From contig JAOEKQ010000003.1 in the NCBI GenBank assembly GCA_028379895.1, positions 93,631 to 157,630 on the forward strand: a stretch of 64,000 nucleotides of DNA, written 5' to 3'. The notes under the pieces are model-generated. The model searched no databases. It was not told the DNA's origin and saw nothing but the letters and a program-made list of their open reading frames with translations. Positions 61,078-64,000 of the stretch are shown here, one piece after another. Origin of the DNA: Burkholderiales bacterium. Lineage in GTDB: Bacteria; Pseudomonadota; Gammaproteobacteria; Burkholderiales; Eutrophovitaceae. The translations under genes and the position numbers were made by a program. Each line of letters begins with the position of its first letter. Within the stretch, counting starts at the first letter, position 1.

Positions 61078-63636
61078 TTAAAGTGAACGAGCAATTTCTA
61101 TCACCTCGAAGACCTCTAATTGATCACCTTCTTTAATATCAGTATAGTTTTTAACAGATAGTCCACATTCGAATCCAGACTTAACCTCTTTTACATCATC
61201 TTTAAACCTTTTCAGTGTGTCCAGTTCGCCCTCATGGATCACAACATTGTCTCTCAGAAGGCGAACCGATGAGCCTCGTTTGACCAACCCTTCCTGGACA
61301 TAACATCCAGCAACGGAACCAACTTTCGAAATTCTAAATACCTGCCGGATCTCGACTAAGCCCAAGGTCTCTTCTTTTCTGTCCGGAGATAACAAGCCAC
61401 TCAAAGCAGCTTTAACTTCGTCTACAGCATCATAAATAATGTTGTAATAACGGACATCGATGCCATGTGTTTGTATAAGTTTTCTTGCGGTAGCGTCCGC
61501 ACGCGCATTGAAACCTATGATCACAGCGTTAGAAGCTAGCGCTAAATTTATGTCGGAATCGTTAATACCACCAACGCCAGAGTGAACAATATTCACCTGC
61601 ACTTCCTCGGTTGAAAGTCGCGTTAAAGAATGGGCGAGGGCTTCACTAGAACCCTGGACATCAGCTTTAATAATTAATGTAAGCGATTTAACTGCACCTT
61701 CCTTGAGTTGGTCAAACATGTTTTCTAGCTTTGCTGCGTGTTGTTTCGCGAGCTTAACCTCTCTGAACTTCCCTTGACGAAATAATGCGATTTCTCGCGC
61801 CTTCTTCTCGTCTTGAAGAACTACGATCTCTTCTCCAGCTGCTGGCACATCTGACAGGCCTTGGACCTCAACCGGAATAGAAGGACCTGCTGTGTCAACG
61901 GTTAAGCCATTTTCATCTACCATTGCTCGAACTCGCCCAAATGCAGCTCCTGCAAGAAGCACGTCTCCCCGATTCAACGTTCCAGCCTGAACCAAGATAG
62001 ACGCTACTGGGCCCCGACCTTTATCCAATCTTGACTCGATAACCACACCTCGTGCGGCTGTTGTAACGGGTGCTTTAAGATCTAACATCTCCGCCTGCAA
62101 AAGGATTGAATCCAAGAGCGCATCGATACCTTCGCCGGTCTTCGCTGAAACATGAGCGAACATCGTGTCACCTCCCCAGTCCTCAGGAACAACTTCTTGT
62201 TGACTTAATTCTTGCTTGATCCGCTCCGGATTAGCCTCAGCTTTGTCAATCTTGTTAACTGCGACTATTAATGGTGTATTACCAGCTTTGGCGTGATGCA
62301 CTGCTTCAATTGTCTGGGGCATAACGCCATCGTCAGACGCCACAACCAGCACAACAATATCAGTCGCTTTGGCACCTCTTGCACGCATCGATGTAAAAGC
62401 CTCATGACCTGGTGTATCTAAAAAGGTTACCATACCTTTTTTTGTATTTACGTGATACGCACCTATGTGCTGAGTGATACCACCGGCCTCTCCACTCGCC
62501 ACCCTGGTGGTTCGAATATAGTCCAAAAGAGACGTCTTACCGTGATCCACGTGACCCATAACGGTCACGACTGGAGCTCGAAGCTCCTGCGCCACGTCAT
62601 CATCTGAACTTTCCACAAGAAAAGCTTGAGGATCAGCAGTTTTTGCTGCTATCCCCTTATGGCCCATTTCATCAACTACAATCATTGCAGTTTCTTGGTC
62701 AATGACCTGATTAATTGTCACCATCTGCCCAAGTTTCATGAAGATCTTAATTACTTCGGCGGCTTTAACTGACATTTTGTGCGCAAGTTCGCCGATAGCA
62801 ATGGTCTCCGGAACTGCTATCTCACGTGCTACAAATTCAGGAGCAGGAGCAGGTGCATGGTCAACCGGTTGGTTCTTTCTGCTTCGGTTTTTACCACCTC
62901 CTCTTCGGTTATCACGACCGCCTGCAGCCCCAAAATCTCCTCGCGTTTTGAGGCCACGTTTTTTACTTTCGGCCTCAAAGCGAGCCTGATTCGCTTTTTT
63001 CTTTATTGCTTTCTTCGCTTCGTCTTTGGAAATGGGGCTATGTAATGTCCCATCAGCAGCCTTATTATCGCCAGCTTTCGGCTTAGCCTTAGCTACCGCG
63101 TCTTCTTTTTTTGTCGTTTCAGCCTCTTGAACTGCAGTCTCTTTTTTCTCCTGGCGTTTTTTCTTATCGGCTTCCTTTTGAAGGATTTCGGCTGCCTGAA
63201 TGGCTCTCAAATCAGCCTGTCGCTTTGCCTCTGAATCTCGTTTTGCCTGCTCAGCGGTTTTGGGATCCAGGCTCATTTCGATTGCAGGCGTTGGATCGTT
63301 AATAACGACTTCCTCTTCAGGCACCACTACCGGCTCAGGCTTTTTGACAACCACCCTTTTCTTACGAACTTCAACCTGGATTGTTCGAGACCGACCTGCA
63401 GAGTCAGACTTCTTAATCTCCGTTGTTTGCCGTCGCTTAAGTGTAATTTTTGACTTCGATTTTCCATCCCCATGGGACTTTTTCAGAAAATCAAGTAATT
63501 TCGTCTTATCAGCCTCGGTCAAGCTTGTTTCTTCAGTTAAGCCTTTCTTAACCCCAGCGGCCACCAACTGCTCAACCAAACGCTCAACGGGGAGCTTGAG
63601 TTCTACCGCAAATTCTTTAACATTCACTTCTGCCAT
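61078..63636 (-). CDS. infB: Translation initiation factor IF-2
   Basis: IF-2 places fMet-tRNA on the 30S subunit. The 852-aa protein has an N-terminal IF2N domain ([21 protein letters not shown]), a long charged lysine- and glutamate-rich linker (residues about 60-270), a second IF2N region, and the GTPase with G1 [12 protein letters not shown] (about 360), G3 DTPGHE and G4 NKID, followed by domains for tRNA binding. It lies 21 bases from nusA and before rbfA. Confidence 0.98.
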   Translation of the reverse strand: MAEVNVKEFAVELKLPVERLVEQLVAAGVKKGLTEETSLTEADKTKLLDFLKKSHGDGKSKSKITLKRRQTTEIKKSDSAGRSRTIQVEVRKKRVVVKKPEPVVVPEEEVVINDPTPAIEMSLDPKTAEQAKRDSEAKRQADLRAIQAAEILQKEADKKKRQEKKETAVQEAETTKKEDAVAKAKPKAGDNKAADGTLHSPISKDEAKKAIKKKANQARFEAESKKRGLKTRGDFGAAGGRDNRRGGGKNRSRKNQPVDHAPAPAPEFVAREIAVPETIAIGELAHKMSVKAAEVIKIFMKLGQMVTINQVIDQETAMIVVDEMGHKGIAAKTADPQAFLVESSDDDVAQELRAPVVTVMGHVDHGKTSLLDYIRTTRVASGEAGGITQHIGAYHVNTKKGMVTFLDTPGHEAFTSMRARGAKATDIVVLVVASDDGVMPQTIEAVHHAKAGNTPLIVAVNKIDKAEANPERIKQELSQQEVVPEDWGGDTMFAHVSAKTGEGIDALLDSILLQAEMLDLKAPVTTAARGVVIESRLDKGRGPVASILVQAGTLNRGDVLLAGAAFGRVRAMVDENGLTVDTAGPSIPVEVQGLSDVPAAGEEIVVLQDEKKAREIALFRQGKFREVKLAKQHAAKLENMFDQLKEGAVKSLTLIIKADVQGSSEALAHSLTRLSTEEVQVNIVHSGVGGINDSDINLALASNAVIIGFNARADATARKLIQTHGIDVRYYNIIYDAVDEVKAALSGLLSPDRKEETLGLVEIRQVFRISKVGSVAGCYVQEGLVKRGSSVRLLRDNVVIHEGELDTLKRFKDDVKEVKSGFECGLSVKNYTDIKEGDQLEVFEVIEIARSL

Positions 63637-63657
63637 GTATTTTTGCCCTTCAAATAT

Positions 63658-64000
63658 TTAAGACTCAGTGAACCATGGCGCTCTCGCAGCCATAATTAAA
63701 TTTTCAGCTAACTCATCACTCATCTCAACAACCTCCTTAAGATCATCAGTCGCCAAATCTGCTAATTCCTCTTGTGACATAACACCGCCCGCTACAAGAG
63801 ACCTCGCTAGTTCCTCTGTCATTCCCTCTACATTCATTAAATCGCTAGAGGCTGAAGTCGCTTGTTCCTCACGGGCGATTTCTTTCACCAATAAAGCGTT
63901 TCTCGCTCTGGATCGCAATTCCTCAACCGTATCCTCATCAAATCCTTCGATTTCGAGCAACTCTGATTCAGGTACGTAAGCCACTTCCTCTAGAGTGCTA
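63658..64000 (-). CDS. nusA: Transcription termination/antitermination factor NusA, C-terminal part
   Basis: The frame is open to the window edge and shows the C-terminal acidic repeat region of NusA found in gammaproteobacteria: two related helical repeats, [31 protein letters not shown] and [22 protein letters not shown], then [25 protein letters not shown]. In E. coli these repeats bind the RNA polymerase alpha subunit and lambda N. The core NusA domains are outside the window. Confidence 0.93.
   Translation of the reverse strand, partial: STLEEVAYVPESELLEIEGFDEDTVEELRSRARNALLVKEIAREEQATSASSDLMNVEGMTEELARSLVAGGVMSQEELADLATDDLKEVVEMSDELAENLIMAARAPWFTES

Overview
The window is chromosomal DNA of a marine, aerobic, rather AT-rich gammaproteobacterium. 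The evidence is a green-type proteorhodopsin with its retinal pathway (crtI, crtB, crtY, blh), and gammaproteobacterial arrangements such as nusA-infB-rbfA-truB-rpsO-pnp, smpB/ratA/rnfH and smc-zipA-ligA, together with a monomeric isocitrate dehydrogenase and many short overlaps between genes. I cannot place the genus from sequence alone.

Layout. 1-11 kb: hpt (partial), galU, ligA, zipA and smc on the minus strand, then queF, then a tight minus-strand set of a fabG-like SDR, an L,D-transpeptidase, tadA and a curA-like reductase. 11-15 kb: monomeric Idh and a SulP transporter. 16-18.5 kb: a minus-strand trio of SxtJ-like membrane protein, 50-aa SxtK/DUF5989-like protein and NodU/SxtI-type carbamoyltransferase. 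18.6-25.6 kb: an exported MetX-like alpha/beta protein, proteorhodopsin, and divergent crtI-crtB-crtY-blh (no crtE in the window). 25.6-37.3 kb: an MMPL/RND exporter operon with LolA-like and outer-membrane partners, DUF3422, an alpha/beta hydrolase, an OsmC-YcaO fusion, small membrane proteins, a Bax-inhibitor-1 protein and an isonitrile-hydratase-like protein. 37.7-41.7 kb: accessory genes and gene debris (DUF3237, fasciclin, a frameshifted ORF, an MFS transporter, an N-terminally truncated PhyH).

41.87-47.1 kb is a small genomic island at the 3' end of guaA. A 24-nt imperfect direct repeat of the last guaA codons bounds it. It carries a DUF6641-like gene, an SGNH hydrolase, a second carbamoyltransferase/SxtK/SxtJ module, a small H-NS-like gene broken by an amber codon, and the decayed remains of a further carbamoyltransferase-SGNH pair. 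No integrase is visible.

47.1-64 kb is core genome: guaA, guaB, a SoxXA-binding-like small protein, rnfH, ratA, smpB, trpS, a site-2 protease, a gamma-glutamyltransferase-family protein, a ThDP enzyme, then pnp, rpsO, truB, rbfA, infB and the 3' end of nusA.

The most interesting part is the pair of membrane-associated carbamoylation modules, one chromosomal and one carried on the guaA island with an added SGNH hydrolase and fossil traces of a third copy. The pattern suggests repeated exchange of a surface-modification cassette; the substrate is unknown.
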